Source: Duganella zoogloeoides
GTDB taxonomy: Bacteria > Pseudomonadota > Gammaproteobacteria > Burkholderiales > Burkholderiaceae_D
Length of the DNA: 64,000 nucleotides
Assembly (NCBI RefSeq): GCF_034479515.1
Contig: NZ_CP140152.1
Span: 3,348,001-3,412,000 of the forward strand
Reading direction: 5' to 3'
Shown here: one piece after another, positions 16,943-26,181 of the stretch
How the letters are laid out: every line of letters begins with the position of its first letter
Position numbering within the stretch: position 1 is the stretch's first letter
Notes under the pieces: model-generated
Told to the model about the DNA's origin: nothing
Seen by the model: only the letters and a program-made list of their open reading frames with translations
Database searches by the model: none
Made by a program: the position numbers and the translations under genes

Positions 16943-17902
16943 ATGTCCGCTCAAAACAACAGCGTCCGCGCCGCCTCCCCTTCCGCCCACTTGCACGAGC
17001 ACCGCAGCGACGACGCCAAATACAAGCACGTCAGCGTGCAGCGCAGCCAGAAGGTGCTGGCCTGGGCGCTGCTGCTCACGCTCAGCTTTGCAGTCGTGGA
17101 AGCAGTCACCGGTTTCATGGCCAACTCGCTGGCCCTGATCTCCGACGCCGGCCACATGGTGACCGACACCGCCGCGCTGGGCCTGGCGCTGCTGGCGCAA
17201 ATGATTTCCAAGCGGCCGCCGTCGGCGCGCCACTCGTTCGGCTTCGGCCGCGCCGAGGCGCTGGCCGCCTTCGTCAACAGCCTGGTGCTGCTGGTCCTGG
17301 TGGTGTGGATTGTGTATGAAGCGGCGCAGCGTTTTTCCAGGCCCGAGGAAGTGCACGGCTCCACCGTGTTTGTCGTGGCGGGCATCGGCTTGCTGATCAA
17401 CCTGGTGCTGGCCTGGATGCTGTCGCGTGGCGACAGCAATATGAATACGCGCGCCGCCCTCGTGAATGTCATGGGCGACTTGCTCGGCTCGGTCGCGGCG
17501 CTGGTGTCGGGCGCGGTCATCTATTACACCGGGTGGATGCAGATCGACCCGCTGCTGTCGCTGTTCGTCGCGCTGCTGATCCTGCGCTCCACCATCGGCG
17601 TGCTGCGCGAGTCGTACCACTTCCTGATGGGCGGCGTGCCCGAGCCGATCGACTATCTGGCCGTGGGCGCCGACCTCGAGCACATCGACGGCGTCTGCTC
17701 GGTGCACGACCTGCACGTGTGGGACATGTCGCCGGGCGAACCGGCGCTGATCGGCCACGTCGAGATAGTCGAACTGCAGCGCTGGCCGGAGATCCTGCAG
17801 GCGATCAAAGCCATGTTGCTGGAGAAGCATGGGATCGACCATATTACGTTGCAGGCGGAGGTGGCGCAGCAGGCGGCGTCGACGCCTCTGCCTCAGCCAT
17901 GA
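16943..17902 (+). CDS. Cation diffusion facilitator family efflux transporter
   Basis: About 319 residues. After a His-containing N-terminal tail (HLHEHRSDD) come six membrane helices with the family signature in helix 2 (SLALISDAGHMVTD), HSFGFGRAEALAAF and helix 5 (NVMGDLLGSVAALVSG). A cytoplasmic domain ends with VHDLHVWDMSPGEPALIGHVEI. It exports Zn, Cd, Co or related divalent ions in exchange for protons; the exact metal cannot be read. ATG 16943 is preferred over an upstream GTG at 16916. Its stop overlaps the first paralog of the secreted-protein array (ATGA), so it heads that operon. Confidence 0.88.
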   Translation: MSAQNNSVRAASPSAHLHEHRSDDAKYKHVSVQRSQKVLAWALLLTLSFAVVEAVTGFMANSLALISDAGHMVTDTAALGLALLAQMISKRPPSARHSFGFGRAEALAAFVNSLVLLVLVVWIVYEAAQRFSRPEEVHGSTVFVVAGIGLLINLVLAWMLSRGDSNMNTRAALVNVMGDLLGSVAALVSGAVIYYTGWMQIDPLLSLFVALLILRSTIGVLRESYHFLMGGVPEPIDYLAVGADLEHIDGVCSVHDLHVWDMSPGEPALIGHVEIVELQRWPEILQAIKAMLLEKHGIDHITLQAEVAQQAASTPLPQP

Positions 17903-19806
17903 TGCGGCTGCTACTCGCATTTTGCCTGCTCTTCGCACTCCCCGGCGCCTCCGCCTGTTCATGCGTTTTCCGAGAAGAAGCCGGCTTCATCCATGCTAAT
18001 CTGAACCAACTGCCGGCCAACGCACGCGGCGCATTGTTCCAGTTGCCATATGCGTCCAGGATCACGCTCAAGGCAACGGCATTCACCATCGAGTCGGACC
18101 GCCATCCACAACCGCTCAAGGCAGAAATTTCCTGGCCACGACTTGGTACCACAGCGCAACATCTGCTGCGGGAACGCATGCTGGCACGCGTGGGGCCGGT
18201 CGGCGGCTTTCAACCCGGCGCGCGCTACACGATTACCTACCACGGCAAAGTGGCCGATTGGGCTTACCCCACCCGTACCGAGTTCACCATCGACACCGCC
18301 GCGCTCGATGTCGGCGACTATCAACTCCAGCTTACCAGCGGCCCCGTCCGACGCCTGGTGCAACTCGTCGACGATGGCGGCATGTGCGCCAGCAACCAGC
18401 CCGCCGTGGTTGCCGAATTTTCGTATGTGATCCCGGACCGGTACGCGGCCTACCGCAGCGCCATGATCTATGCGTCGGAGACGGTGGACTCGGCAGGAAA
18501 AGCACGCCTCATTGCCCATAGCGCCATGCTGTGCGCCCCCTGGACTCTGGTTGCAACCGCCAACGAGAACGGCAGCGATATGGTTCATGCCAGCTGTGAG
18601 CGTCCGGGCACAGCGGTTGCCGTGCGCGGACGCGCCGGCCTGCTAGAAGTCGAAGACCAGCTGCGCACCACGAATCTGCTCCCGGTCGATTTCAAGGCGG
18701 CCATCGGGCGCGCCTGCACCGGTTACGGCATGCTCAAGGAGGCCATCGCAGAGGCCGATCGCGAGCGCATCGCGGACCTGGTGTGCGCGCTCGGTGCAGA
18801 AGCGTGGCGCCCGAACCCGCCACCGCCGTCCGCAGTGCCTTCGTTCACGACACTGTTGGCATTGGGCCGCGCACGTGGCGCGCCACCGAAGGAGTGCGTC
18901 TACAACGCGTCGCTGCGCTGGATCGACGATTTTCAAGCCGATCCAGCATTGCTCGGACCTGATCTGCTCGACGACCTGCAGTCCAACGACGAGGCACGTA
19001 TTGCCCGGGCCACGCAAACGCTTGACTACATCTCCAGGCGCCTGCGCCACCGCGCCCCGCCGGCGCCAAATGGGGCCGTGCATAGTGCTGCGCTGCTGCA
19101 GCAAATATTGCCCCAGGCGGTGCAATTGATCGCCGAGGGGCGTTCAGCCAACGCTTCCGCATTGGCAGGTCTTATCGGACCAATGCGCCCTCACATCGCG
19201 CCCTACTTGCCAGCTTTGTTCGATGCGGGGGCGCGCCGGTCGGTCGATGCCATCCCGGCATTGGAGGCATTGGCTCAACTGGCGCCGGACGATCCCCGTC
19301 TGCACGCGCTGTTACGCCAGGCTGCTGCCACACCTGCGTTGCTGGAAACGGCAGCGACACTATATGACAGGGTGGCGCCGCCAGACCAGGCCGCGGCAGC
19401 CATCGCGCTGTTGATCGAGGCCGCGCGCCGAGGCAATAATACTGCCATCTACGCGCTGGGACAGCGCGGCCGTGCCGCGGGCGCCGCCGTGCCAATCCTC
19501 GCCGCGCAACTGCGTGACAGCAGTCCTGCCGCCGTCCGCACCAACGCCTACTCGTCCTTGATTGCCGTGTCAAACGGCGAACCGGAAGCGACGGCGGCAT
19601 TCGAATCCGCACTCCTGCACCACCAACTGCCCGATTTCCTGTTGGAAGAGCTGGAAAAACTCGGCGACAAAGGGAGGTCATTGCTGCCCACGCTCAAACG
19701 CATGCTGTTGCCGCCATTACGGAGCAAGCTCGATACGGACCAGCAGCGAGCAGTGAAGCGACTGATACAGCGCCTGCAAACGCCTTCGGCGGCACCGCAG
19801 CCATGA
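17899..19806 (+). CDS. Secreted eight-cysteine protein with C-terminal helical repeats, paralog 1
   Basis: 635 residues, family not recognised. A signal peptide ends in GASA before Cys20 (CSC), suiting signal peptidase I rather than a lipobox. The conserved region (about 20-330) has FIHANLNQLPANARGALFQLP, VGPVGGFQPGARYTITYHG, TEFTIDTAALDVGDYQL, YRSAMIYASE and GRAGLLEVEDQL, with beta-sandwich-like strands. Six further cysteines (CAS, LCAP, SCER, ACTG, VCAL, ECVY) are shared with all three paralogs. Residues about 370-635 are Ala/Leu-rich helical repeats resembling HEAT repeats. It overlaps both neighbours by ATGA. Probably periplasmic or surface; role unknown. Confidence 0.75.
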   Translation: MMRLLLAFCLLFALPGASACSCVFREEAGFIHANLNQLPANARGALFQLPYASRITLKATAFTIESDRHPQPLKAEISWPRLGTTAQHLLRERMLARVGPVGGFQPGARYTITYHGKVADWAYPTRTEFTIDTAALDVGDYQLQLTSGPVRRLVQLVDDGGMCASNQPAVVAEFSYVIPDRYAAYRSAMIYASETVDSAGKARLIAHSAMLCAPWTLVATANENGSDMVHASCERPGTAVAVRGRAGLLEVEDQLRTTNLLPVDFKAAIGRACTGYGMLKEAIAEADRERIADLVCALGAEAWRPNPPPPSAVPSFTTLLALGRARGAPPKECVYNASLRWIDDFQADPALLGPDLLDDLQSNDEARIARATQTLDYISRRLRHRAPPAPNGAVHSAALLQQILPQAVQLIAEGRSANASALAGLIGPMRPHIAPYLPALFDAGARRSVDAIPALEALAQLAPDDPRLHALLRQAAATPALLETAATLYDRVAPPDQAAAAIALLIEAARRGNNTAIYALGQRGRAAGAAVPILAAQLRDSSPAAVRTNAYSSLIAVSNGEPEATAAFESALLHHQLPDFLLEELEKLGDKGRSLLPTLKRMLLPPLRSKLDTDQQRAVKRLIQRLQTPSAAPQP

Positions 19807-20927
19807 AGCGCCTGCCAGTTGCAGTTGCACTGTGCGCACTGCTGGCCACCGGCGGCGCGTCGGCCTGCTTGTGCGAGGGAGAGATTGCCGGCTTCATACA
19901 CGCCGATCTCAAGCGTCTGCCCGCCAATGCGCGCGGCGCCCTCTTCCAGTTACCGCCCGGGTCCGGCATTGGGTTGGATGCTGCCGCGTTCACGATTGTT
20001 TCGGATCGCCATTCCCGGCCCATCAAGGCGGAAATCTCGTGGCCAACGCTCGGCATCCACGATCCGCACCTGCGGTCGGAACGCATGCTCGCCCGGGTAG
20101 GGCCGGTCGGCGGCTTCCAGCCCGGCGCCCGCTACACCATTACCTACCACGGCGCTGATACCGGCTGGACCCATCCACTGCGCGCGGAGTTCACCATCGA
20201 TGCCGCCGCGCTCAAGGTGGGCACCTACCAGTTGGTGCTGGCCAGCTCTCCGGCCCGCCGCATGCTGGCACTGGAGGCCAGCTGGGGCGTTTGCTCCAGC
20301 CACCAGGCGGCGATTGTGGCCGAATTCGACTACCGGATTCCCCCACACTACGCACCGTACCGCAGCGCCATGATCTATGCATCCGAAACGCGCGGCGCCG
20401 ACGGCTCGTCGCGCCTGACCGCGTATTCTCCATCGCAGTGCCAGCCGTGGACACCGGGCGCCACCGCCATGCGCGACGGCCGCGACCTGGTCCACGCGAA
20501 TTGCCGGCAACCTGGGCCGCCGGTCACTGTGCGCGGCCACGCCGGCCTGCTCGAAGTGGAGGATGCACTGCAGACGACCAACGATTTGCCGGTGGACTTT
20601 CGCCAAGCCTCGGGCCAGGCCTGCAGCGGCGGCGGCATGCTCGACGAGGCAGTAGCCCAAGCCGACACCGCGCGCATAAAAGAGCTGGTGTGCGCCGTCG
20701 GCGACGAGCCGTGGTACCTGGATGACGCCCCTCGGCCCACCTTGCCGTCGATCACCACCTTGATAAAACTGGCCCGCATGCCGGATAGCCCGCCCAAAGC
20801 GTGCCTGACCTCGGCATCATCACGCTGGCAAGACGAAGTGCAGTACAGGTTCAGGCGAGTGTTCATGCCGCTATTGCTTGCCTTCGATTTATTGCGGCGC
20901 GAGGTGATGCGCCTTATTTCGGAGTAA
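19803..20927 (+). CDS. Secreted eight-cysteine protein, paralog 2 (no helical-repeat half)
   Basis: 374 residues. Signal peptide ending GGASA before Cys22 (CLC). The shared N-terminal region is full length: FIHADLKRLPANARGALFQLP, VGPVGGFQPGARYTITYHG, AEFTIDAAALKVGTYQL, YRSAMIYASE, GHAGLLEVEDAL, and the eight cysteines. Similarity stops after CLTSASSRWQDEVQ; the last 30 or so residues (FRRVFMPLLLAFDLLRREVMRLISE) look unrelated and the helical-repeat half of paralogs 1 and 4 is missing. A deletion or frameshift in an ancestral long form is likely. It starts inside the stop of paralog 1. Confidence 0.72.
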   Translation: MKRLPVAVALCALLATGGASACLCEGEIAGFIHADLKRLPANARGALFQLPPGSGIGLDAAAFTIVSDRHSRPIKAEISWPTLGIHDPHLRSERMLARVGPVGGFQPGARYTITYHGADTGWTHPLRAEFTIDAAALKVGTYQLVLASSPARRMLALEASWGVCSSHQAAIVAEFDYRIPPHYAPYRSAMIYASETRGADGSSRLTAYSPSQCQPWTPGATAMRDGRDLVHANCRQPGPPVTVRGHAGLLEVEDALQTTNDLPVDFRQASGQACSGGGMLDEAVAQADTARIKELVCAVGDEPWYLDDAPRPTLPSITTLIKLARMPDSPPKACLTSASSRWQDEVQYRFRRVFMPLLLAFDLLRREVMRLISE

Positions 20928-20931
20928 CCCC

Positions 20932-22122
20932 ATGTACCAATTCGATACCCGCTGCCCCCTTTCCCGCATCCAATACTTGTTGGCGCTATGCGCGCTGCTG
21001 GCGATGGTTAATGCATGGGCATGCTCTTGCATGCGGCAATATAACGGCGGATTCATCCACGCCGACCTTGACCGCTTGCCGTCCAATGCGCGCGGAGCAT
21101 TATTCCAGCTACCGGAAACCAACCCGCCGAAACTGACGCCGAACTCGTTCACGATCACGACCGACCGGCGCCAGGCACGCCTGACCGCCCGGTTGTCGTG
21201 GCTGGACGTCGCGACCGCCACTGGCGGGCCGCGCCGACTGGTGCGCGTTGCGCCCGTCGGCGGCTTCCAACCGGGCGAGCGTTACACGATCGCTTATCGC
21301 GGCAAGACTGCATCGTGGACCTTTCCCGCCAAAACTACTTTTGTCATCGACCGCGAACCGCTGGCAGCAGGCACTTACCGGATAGCGCTGGTCGACGCTC
21401 CGGCGGGCCGCATGCTGAACGTGCCAGATGGCGTGGTCTGCGGCGCGACAGAACCATCCATCGTGGCGCGCTTCCAGTATCAACTCCCGGCACAGCACCT
21501 GCCTTATCGCAGCGCCATGATGTATGCGTCGCAAATGCGTACCGGGCCAGGCGCATTTGCCCCGCTCGGCTACTCTGCCGACTACTGCAGCCAGCCACAG
21601 CCTGGCACGACGGCATTACCTGACGGATTCGACTTGGTGCACACCAGTTGCCGCAGCGCGCCGCAACGGATCGAGGTGCGCGGCCGAGCCGGCCTGCTGG
21701 AAGTGGAAGACACGCTTCAACCGTCCAATGTCATCATCCTGGACCTCAAGTCGGTGGCCAACAGCGGTTGCGACCTGTTCGATTTTTTTCGCACCGCCCA
21801 TGCCAACGGCGATGCGCAGCGTATCAAAGACGTGCTGTGCGCAATCGGCCCCGGCGCCTATCCGGGCGGCGGCACCACCAATTCGCCGGCCCCAGCCATG
21901 CAGACACTGGTGAATCTGGCGCGTGGCAAGCAGCCACCGCCGCGCGATTGCCTTTACGGCGCGGCCCTTGCCATGATCGGCCAGTCCGGGCAGTCGCCGC
22001 AACCATTGGCTCCGTTGCTGGCCGAGGACCTGGCGTCCGGCAACAGCGAGCGCATCAAGCTGGCACTGAATACGCAGCACTCGATTAAAACAATGAAATT
22101 TCCTTCCCCCACCAAGAAATAG
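20932..22122 (+). CDS. Secreted eight-cysteine protein, paralog 3 (no helical-repeat half)
   Basis: 396 residues. An N-terminal extension precedes the hydrophobic core LLALCALLAMVNAWA and mature start at Cys31 (CSC). The common blocks are present: FIHADLDRLPSNARGALFQLP, VAPVGGFQPGERYTIAYRG, YRSAMMYASQ, GRAGLLEVEDTL and all eight cysteines. It follows the family to LLAEDLASGNSERIKLALNTQ, then ends in a short basic tail. Paralog 4 continues at that point for about 230 further residues. GGAG lies 8 bases before the ATG. It is more diverged from paralogs 1 and 2 than they are from each other, judged by eye. Confidence 0.72.
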   Translation: MYQFDTRCPLSRIQYLLALCALLAMVNAWACSCMRQYNGGFIHADLDRLPSNARGALFQLPETNPPKLTPNSFTITTDRRQARLTARLSWLDVATATGGPRRLVRVAPVGGFQPGERYTIAYRGKTASWTFPAKTTFVIDREPLAAGTYRIALVDAPAGRMLNVPDGVVCGATEPSIVARFQYQLPAQHLPYRSAMMYASQMRTGPGAFAPLGYSADYCSQPQPGTTALPDGFDLVHTSCRSAPQRIEVRGRAGLLEVEDTLQPSNVIILDLKSVANSGCDLFDFFRTAHANGDAQRIKDVLCAIGPGAYPGGGTTNSPAPAMQTLVNLARGKQPPPRDCLYGAALAMIGQSGQSPQPLAPLLAEDLASGNSERIKLALNTQHSIKTMKFPSPTKK

Positions 22123-22126
22123 CATC

Positions 22127-22777
22127 ATGCACAACTTCGAAAAACGCCGCGACCGGTATGACCTGTTTGCGTCCTTTGAAAAACCGCTCGTCAACCTCAG
22201 CTTCGAGCTGCCGATGCCGGACTTTCGGCCTTATTGCAAGGCCAACGGCCTGCCGCCGTTCCACTTCTTCCTGTATTGCGTGCTCAACGCTGTCAAGGGC
22301 ATCGACAATTTCATGTACCGCGTGCTCGATGGCGAAGTGATCAAGCTTGACGACTTTGCCGCGTCGTACACCGTCATCAACCACAACAACGATCTGAACA
22401 TCACCAAGTTCGAGATGACCGACGATTTACCGACGTTCATCGCGCGCAGCCTGGCGGCCAAGCAGGTCGCCGAGGCGCGCACCGAGCTGGCCAATATGGG
22501 GCCGTTGATGACGCCGCTCGAGCAGAAGCAGAATGTCCACATCACGTGCATGCCGTGGTTCAAGCTCACCTCGGTCGAGCATCCGATCTACCGCCATGCA
22601 GACTACGACATCCCCTCGCTGGCCTGGGGCCGCTTCGGCGACGCCCAGGCCGATGGCATGATGATGGTGCCGTTTTCGGTGCAGGCGCACCATGGCTTTG
22701 TCGATGGCTACCACGTGCACCTGCTGGCGCAGTCGATTGCCGCGCGTGCACGAAACCTCATGGCGCAGCAGGAATAA
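22127..22777 (+). CDS. Chloramphenicol acetyltransferase-like protein (CatA family)
   Basis: 216 residues with the CAT fold pattern: substrate-side motif NLSFELPMPDFRPYCKANGLPPFHFFLYCVLNAV, central ITCMPWFKLTS, and the catalytic motif AHHGFVDGYHVHLL near residues 186-200, equivalent to the HHxxxDGxH of CatA with its general-base His. CAT trimers transfer acetyl from acetyl-CoA to chloramphenicol hydroxyls; chromosomal relatives may have other substrates. No signal peptide, so it acts in the cytoplasm while its neighbours are secreted. It begins 4 bases after paralog 3 with a poor ribosome site. Resistance is possible but not shown. Confidence 0.8.
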   Translation: MHNFEKRRDRYDLFASFEKPLVNLSFELPMPDFRPYCKANGLPPFHFFLYCVLNAVKGIDNFMYRVLDGEVIKLDDFAASYTVINHNNDLNITKFEMTDDLPTFIARSLAAKQVAEARTELANMGPLMTPLEQKQNVHITCMPWFKLTSVEHPIYRHADYDIPSLAWGRFGDAQADGMMMVPFSVQAHHGFVDGYHVHLLAQSIAARARNLMAQQE

Positions 22778-22861
22778 TCGGCGCGATGACTATTCGCCGG
22801 CAGCCGTGTCACTCATTTATTCCCGGGAGTAAGATAGACATATCGACAACCGGGAGCGCCC

Positions 22862-24763
22862 ATGCCACGACACGCCACAGCAGTCCAGTATGCAATGCGA
22901 ATACTGATGGCGCTGTTGGCGCTCGGTGCGCTGCTGTGGAGTGAGGCGGCGCTGGCCTGCAGTTGTATCAATCAACCGCGCTCGGGCTTCATCCATGCGG
23001 ACCTGGAGCGACTGCCGTCGAATGCGCGTGGCGCGTTGTTCCTGGTCCCGCGCCGACACCAGGGCACGGTGGCGCCCGATTCGTTCAGCATCACGTCCGA
23101 TCGCGACGACGGTCGGCTGCCGGCGCAGGTGACCTGGCCCCGCTTCGACGACAACGACGGTGCATATCCGTCCGTGGCTCGGGTGGGACCGGCTGGCGGC
23201 TTCAAGCCCGGTGCGCGCTACACCATACGCTATACCGGTGAGCCCGCCATAGGCATGCGGACGTCCACGCAGTTCACCATCGACGCCACGCCGCTGGCGC
23301 CAGGCCCCATTGCCCTGGCGATGGACGGCGCCCCGACGCGCACGATGCTGCCCATGCGGGCCGGCGCAAGCTGTTCCGACATCGAAGCAGTCGTGGTCGG
23401 CAATTTTCACTACGAACTGCCCGACAGTTACGCACCGTACCGCAGCATCGTCATGTACCAATCGCAGTCGCGCACGCCGGGCGCAGCGTATGAGCCGATC
23501 GAATATGCGTCGTCGTTTTGCGAACGCCGCAAGCTGGGCGTGACCGCGCGCGACGACGGTCGCGACCTGGTCCATGCCAGCTGCACAGCGCCACCGGCGC
23601 TGCTGCAAGTGCGCGGCCGCGCCGGCCTGCTCGAAGTGGAAGACGATTTGCAACCTACCGAACCGGTCACGCTTGACCTGGCCAACGCGGCCGGCGCTGC
23701 CTGCGATCCGGCAGGCATGTTGCGCGAAGCGCTGGCCAGCGACGATGCCGAACGCATCCGCAGCGTCGTGTGCGGCTTTCCGATCCACTTGCGGGGGAAA
23801 AAACTGGCCTCCGAAGCACTGACCGCGCCATCGGCCTTGTTGGCACTGGTCAAACGCGAACAGCCGCCGCCGCGCACATGCATCGCTCGCAGCGCCGCGC
23901 GTATCGTGGCGCAAACAGGCGAACCACCGGACGACCTGGGCCGCTTCCTGGCAGAGGATTTTGCATCGGGTGACGAACAGCGCATCGGTGCAGCAGACCA
24001 GGTGGCATCCGGGATAGCGCGCGAGCTGAACCGGCGCGAGTTGCCGATCGCCGTGCGCCAGCAGCGCGTGGAAGCTTTCTGGCAGCCGATGTTGCCCGCC
24101 ATTGCGGGCGTGGTCATCGATGGCAAGGACCGCAACGCCGATCAGCTGGCGTGGATACTGGGAGAGCATGGACAGCACAGCCAGGCATACGTGCCGGCGC
24201 TGATCGCCGCCAGCCGCCGGCCAGCGCTCTCGGCGCGCCCCGCCCTGATTGCCCTGACCCGCCTGATACCGCAGGACCAGAGCCTGCGCGTGCTGTTGCG
24301 CCACGCCGCCCGCCAACCGGTGCTGCTGGAAACCGCCGCCGTCCAGTTCGCCAAGGTGGCCACGCCGGCAGAGCGGCCCGAAGTCAACCGGCTGCTGGCA
24401 AAGGCCATTGATGCCGGCAGCCGCGATGCGCTGTTTGCCGTTGCGCGTGATGGCGAACCGTCGAACGCCGCCGTCCCGGCCCTGCTGCGGCGCCTGCAGC
24501 GCGAGCTGCCTGACGGCCAAACCTATGGTGTTTTCAGCGCCCTGCTCCATGTATGGCAAGGCGAGCCGGAAATCGCGACCGCGCTATCGACGGTGTTGCT
24601 CTACGACGGCATGACTCATCTGCACCTCTACCTCGAGCTCGTCGCCAAGGCCGGCGCAACCGCCCGCCCGCTTGCGCCCACCCTGCGCCTACTGCTGACA
24701 AGACCCCTGCCTGACGTTGAGCGCCAGGCGGCCGAACAAGCCCTGAAGGTCATTACCCGGTAA
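22862..24763 (+). CDS. Secreted eight-cysteine protein with C-terminal helical repeats, paralog 4
   Basis: 633 residues. The signal sequence (MRILMALLALGALLWSEAALA) ends before Cys33 (CSC). Shared blocks: FIHADLERLPSNARGALFLVP, VGPAGGFKPGARYTIRYTG, TQFTIDATPL, YRSIVMYQSQ, GRAGLLEVEDDL and the eight family cysteines. From about residue 380 a helical-repeat half follows (YVPALIAASRRPALSARPALIAL, VPALLRRLQRELPDG), like paralog 1. GGGAGC precedes the ATG; an inner ATG at codon 12 would give a tidier signal peptide. It is separated from the CAT-like gene by 84 bases that might hold a promoter. Function unknown. Confidence 0.75.
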   Translation: MPRHATAVQYAMRILMALLALGALLWSEAALACSCINQPRSGFIHADLERLPSNARGALFLVPRRHQGTVAPDSFSITSDRDDGRLPAQVTWPRFDDNDGAYPSVARVGPAGGFKPGARYTIRYTGEPAIGMRTSTQFTIDATPLAPGPIALAMDGAPTRTMLPMRAGASCSDIEAVVVGNFHYELPDSYAPYRSIVMYQSQSRTPGAAYEPIEYASSFCERRKLGVTARDDGRDLVHASCTAPPALLQVRGRAGLLEVEDDLQPTEPVTLDLANAAGAACDPAGMLREALASDDAERIRSVVCGFPIHLRGKKLASEALTAPSALLALVKREQPPPRTCIARSAARIVAQTGEPPDDLGRFLAEDFASGDEQRIGAADQVASGIARELNRRELPIAVRQQRVEAFWQPMLPAIAGVVIDGKDRNADQLAWILGEHGQHSQAYVPALIAASRRPALSARPALIALTRLIPQDQSLRVLLRHAARQPVLLETAAVQFAKVATPAERPEVNRLLAKAIDAGSRDALFAVARDGEPSNAAVPALLRRLQRELPDGQTYGVFSALLHVWQGEPEIATALSTVLLYDGMTHLHLYLELVAKAGATARPLAPTLRLLLTRPLPDVERQAAEQALKVITR

Positions 24764-24845
24764 CGTTGTCGCTCTTTACACTTCGATACATGAATGCCGG
24801 AATTCAACGATAAGATGAAACCACATTCATGCTTCAGGAGGCGTT

Positions 24846-26162
24846 GTGCGGAATCTGTCGATGATTTTAACGCTGTGCGCCATGTGCTTTGCTGGTGCTG
24901 CGCACGCAACCGCTGCCGGGCCGCTGCCGCCGCGCCTGGTTGCTGCCGAACGCAACGGCCAGCTGATCTTCCTGCTGCCTGAAACGCATGCGGGCATGCG
25001 CAGCCAGTACGACCGCTATTTCAAGACCGTGATCGCGCCAGCGTTCGTCGCCTCCAGCCTGTTGCTCAGCGAACGCTCGTCTCCGGTCCAGGCCGAGTCC
25101 AGCCTGCGCTACCAGGCCTGCCCCGACGAACATGCGGACGAGGCCCAGGTGGACCCCGCACTGAATGCGGCGTTGCCCGAAGTGCTGCCCACATCGCACT
25201 GGGGTGTGTTTCCGCCATCGGCGCCAGTGACCGGCTTCAGCCGCTTCATGCGGTTCCAGCTGGTATTCGAAGACGCCTACTTCAACTCGACAGGACGAAA
25301 CACGCCGCCGTGGGAGCTGCAGCCAGCACCGGAGTTGCCTGCCCGGCTAACCACCAATTATGCGACCCGTCTGATGCTGGACGACCCGCGGCCGTATGCG
25401 TCGGTCGATACGCCGGCCAGCAGCTACCACGCGTATTGCTCGCTGGCGCCGGCACAGCGCACCGCGCTGGCGCGGGCTGCATTGCAAATGCGACTGCGCC
25501 AGGCCGGCCATGCGCCGCCGCTCGATCAACTGGGCAAGCCTGAAGATGCTGCAGAGATCGAGCGCCGTGAACTGGAGGAAAAAGCTGCCAAGATGGATGC
25601 CAACTACTGGCAATGGGTGCAGCGCATCGCGCTGGCGATAAACACGAGCAACGCCGCAGCCACGGCAATGGCGGAGGACTACCCGACCAGGGCGCCGAAC
25701 CAGCTCGACACCGATCGCTACCTGCTGGCCGCCCGCAACCGCGAGTGGCTGGCGCGCTTGCCGCAGATGACCGCCGGCCAGCGCTTGCCGTTCATGGTAC
25801 TGGGCGCCGCCCACCTGCCGGACACGGCGGCAGGACCAGGTTTGCTGCGGCTGTTACGCGAAGCCGGCTACAGGTTGACGCTGGTGCGCGACCATGCGCA
25901 GCTGACCGCCATGTTGCACCGCCTGCCGCCGCCGCTGGCCAAGCCATCGCCATCGGCCGACCAACCCTGGCAGCGCACTGTACTTGACGGCCAGTGCACG
26001 GACATACCGCATGGCGAACTATGCGGCTGGGCTGGCGGCGGTACGGTGGTAACCCTGGCCGACAAAGGCACCGCATACAACAGGCTGACAGTCTGTGTAA
26101 CCCACGACACCGCCTGGGGGCCGCGCAACAATTGCTCCACCACCGACGTCCCCCGCCACTAA
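24846..26162 (+). CDS. TraB/GumN-family-like secreted protein
   Basis: 438 residues from a GTG start with AGGAGG 4 bases upstream. The signal peptide runs to about residue 24 (CFAGAAHATAA). Motifs of the TraB/PrgY/GumN superfamily are present: an N-terminal LIFLLPETHAG block, a middle helical region with an RR-E-KAAKMD stretch, RNREWLARLP, and FMVLGAAHLPDTAAGPGLLRLLREAGYRLTLV. Conserved Glu/His/Arg residues in these blocks suggest a metallopeptidase-like active site, as proposed for the superfamily. An extra C-terminal domain of about 80 residues carries four cysteines (QCTD, LCGW, VCVT, NCST). It ends the secreted-protein array. Confidence 0.65.
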   Translation: MRNLSMILTLCAMCFAGAAHATAAGPLPPRLVAAERNGQLIFLLPETHAGMRSQYDRYFKTVIAPAFVASSLLLSERSSPVQAESSLRYQACPDEHADEAQVDPALNAALPEVLPTSHWGVFPPSAPVTGFSRFMRFQLVFEDAYFNSTGRNTPPWELQPAPELPARLTTNYATRLMLDDPRPYASVDTPASSYHAYCSLAPAQRTALARAALQMRLRQAGHAPPLDQLGKPEDAAEIERRELEEKAAKMDANYWQWVQRIALAINTSNAAATAMAEDYPTRAPNQLDTDRYLLAARNREWLARLPQMTAGQRLPFMVLGAAHLPDTAAGPGLLRLLREAGYRLTLVRDHAQLTAMLHRLPPPLAKPSPSADQPWQRTVLDGQCTDIPHGELCGWAGGGTVVTLADKGTAYNRLTVCVTHDTAWGPRNNCSTTDVPRH

Positions 26163-26181
26163 ACTTGGTGTGGCGTCGTGG

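Noticed and set aside
17533..17898. Fusion of the cation transporter with the first secreted paralog
   Set aside because: The long frame across this stretch is out of frame with the transporter; the secreted protein has its own ATG and signal peptide at 17899.
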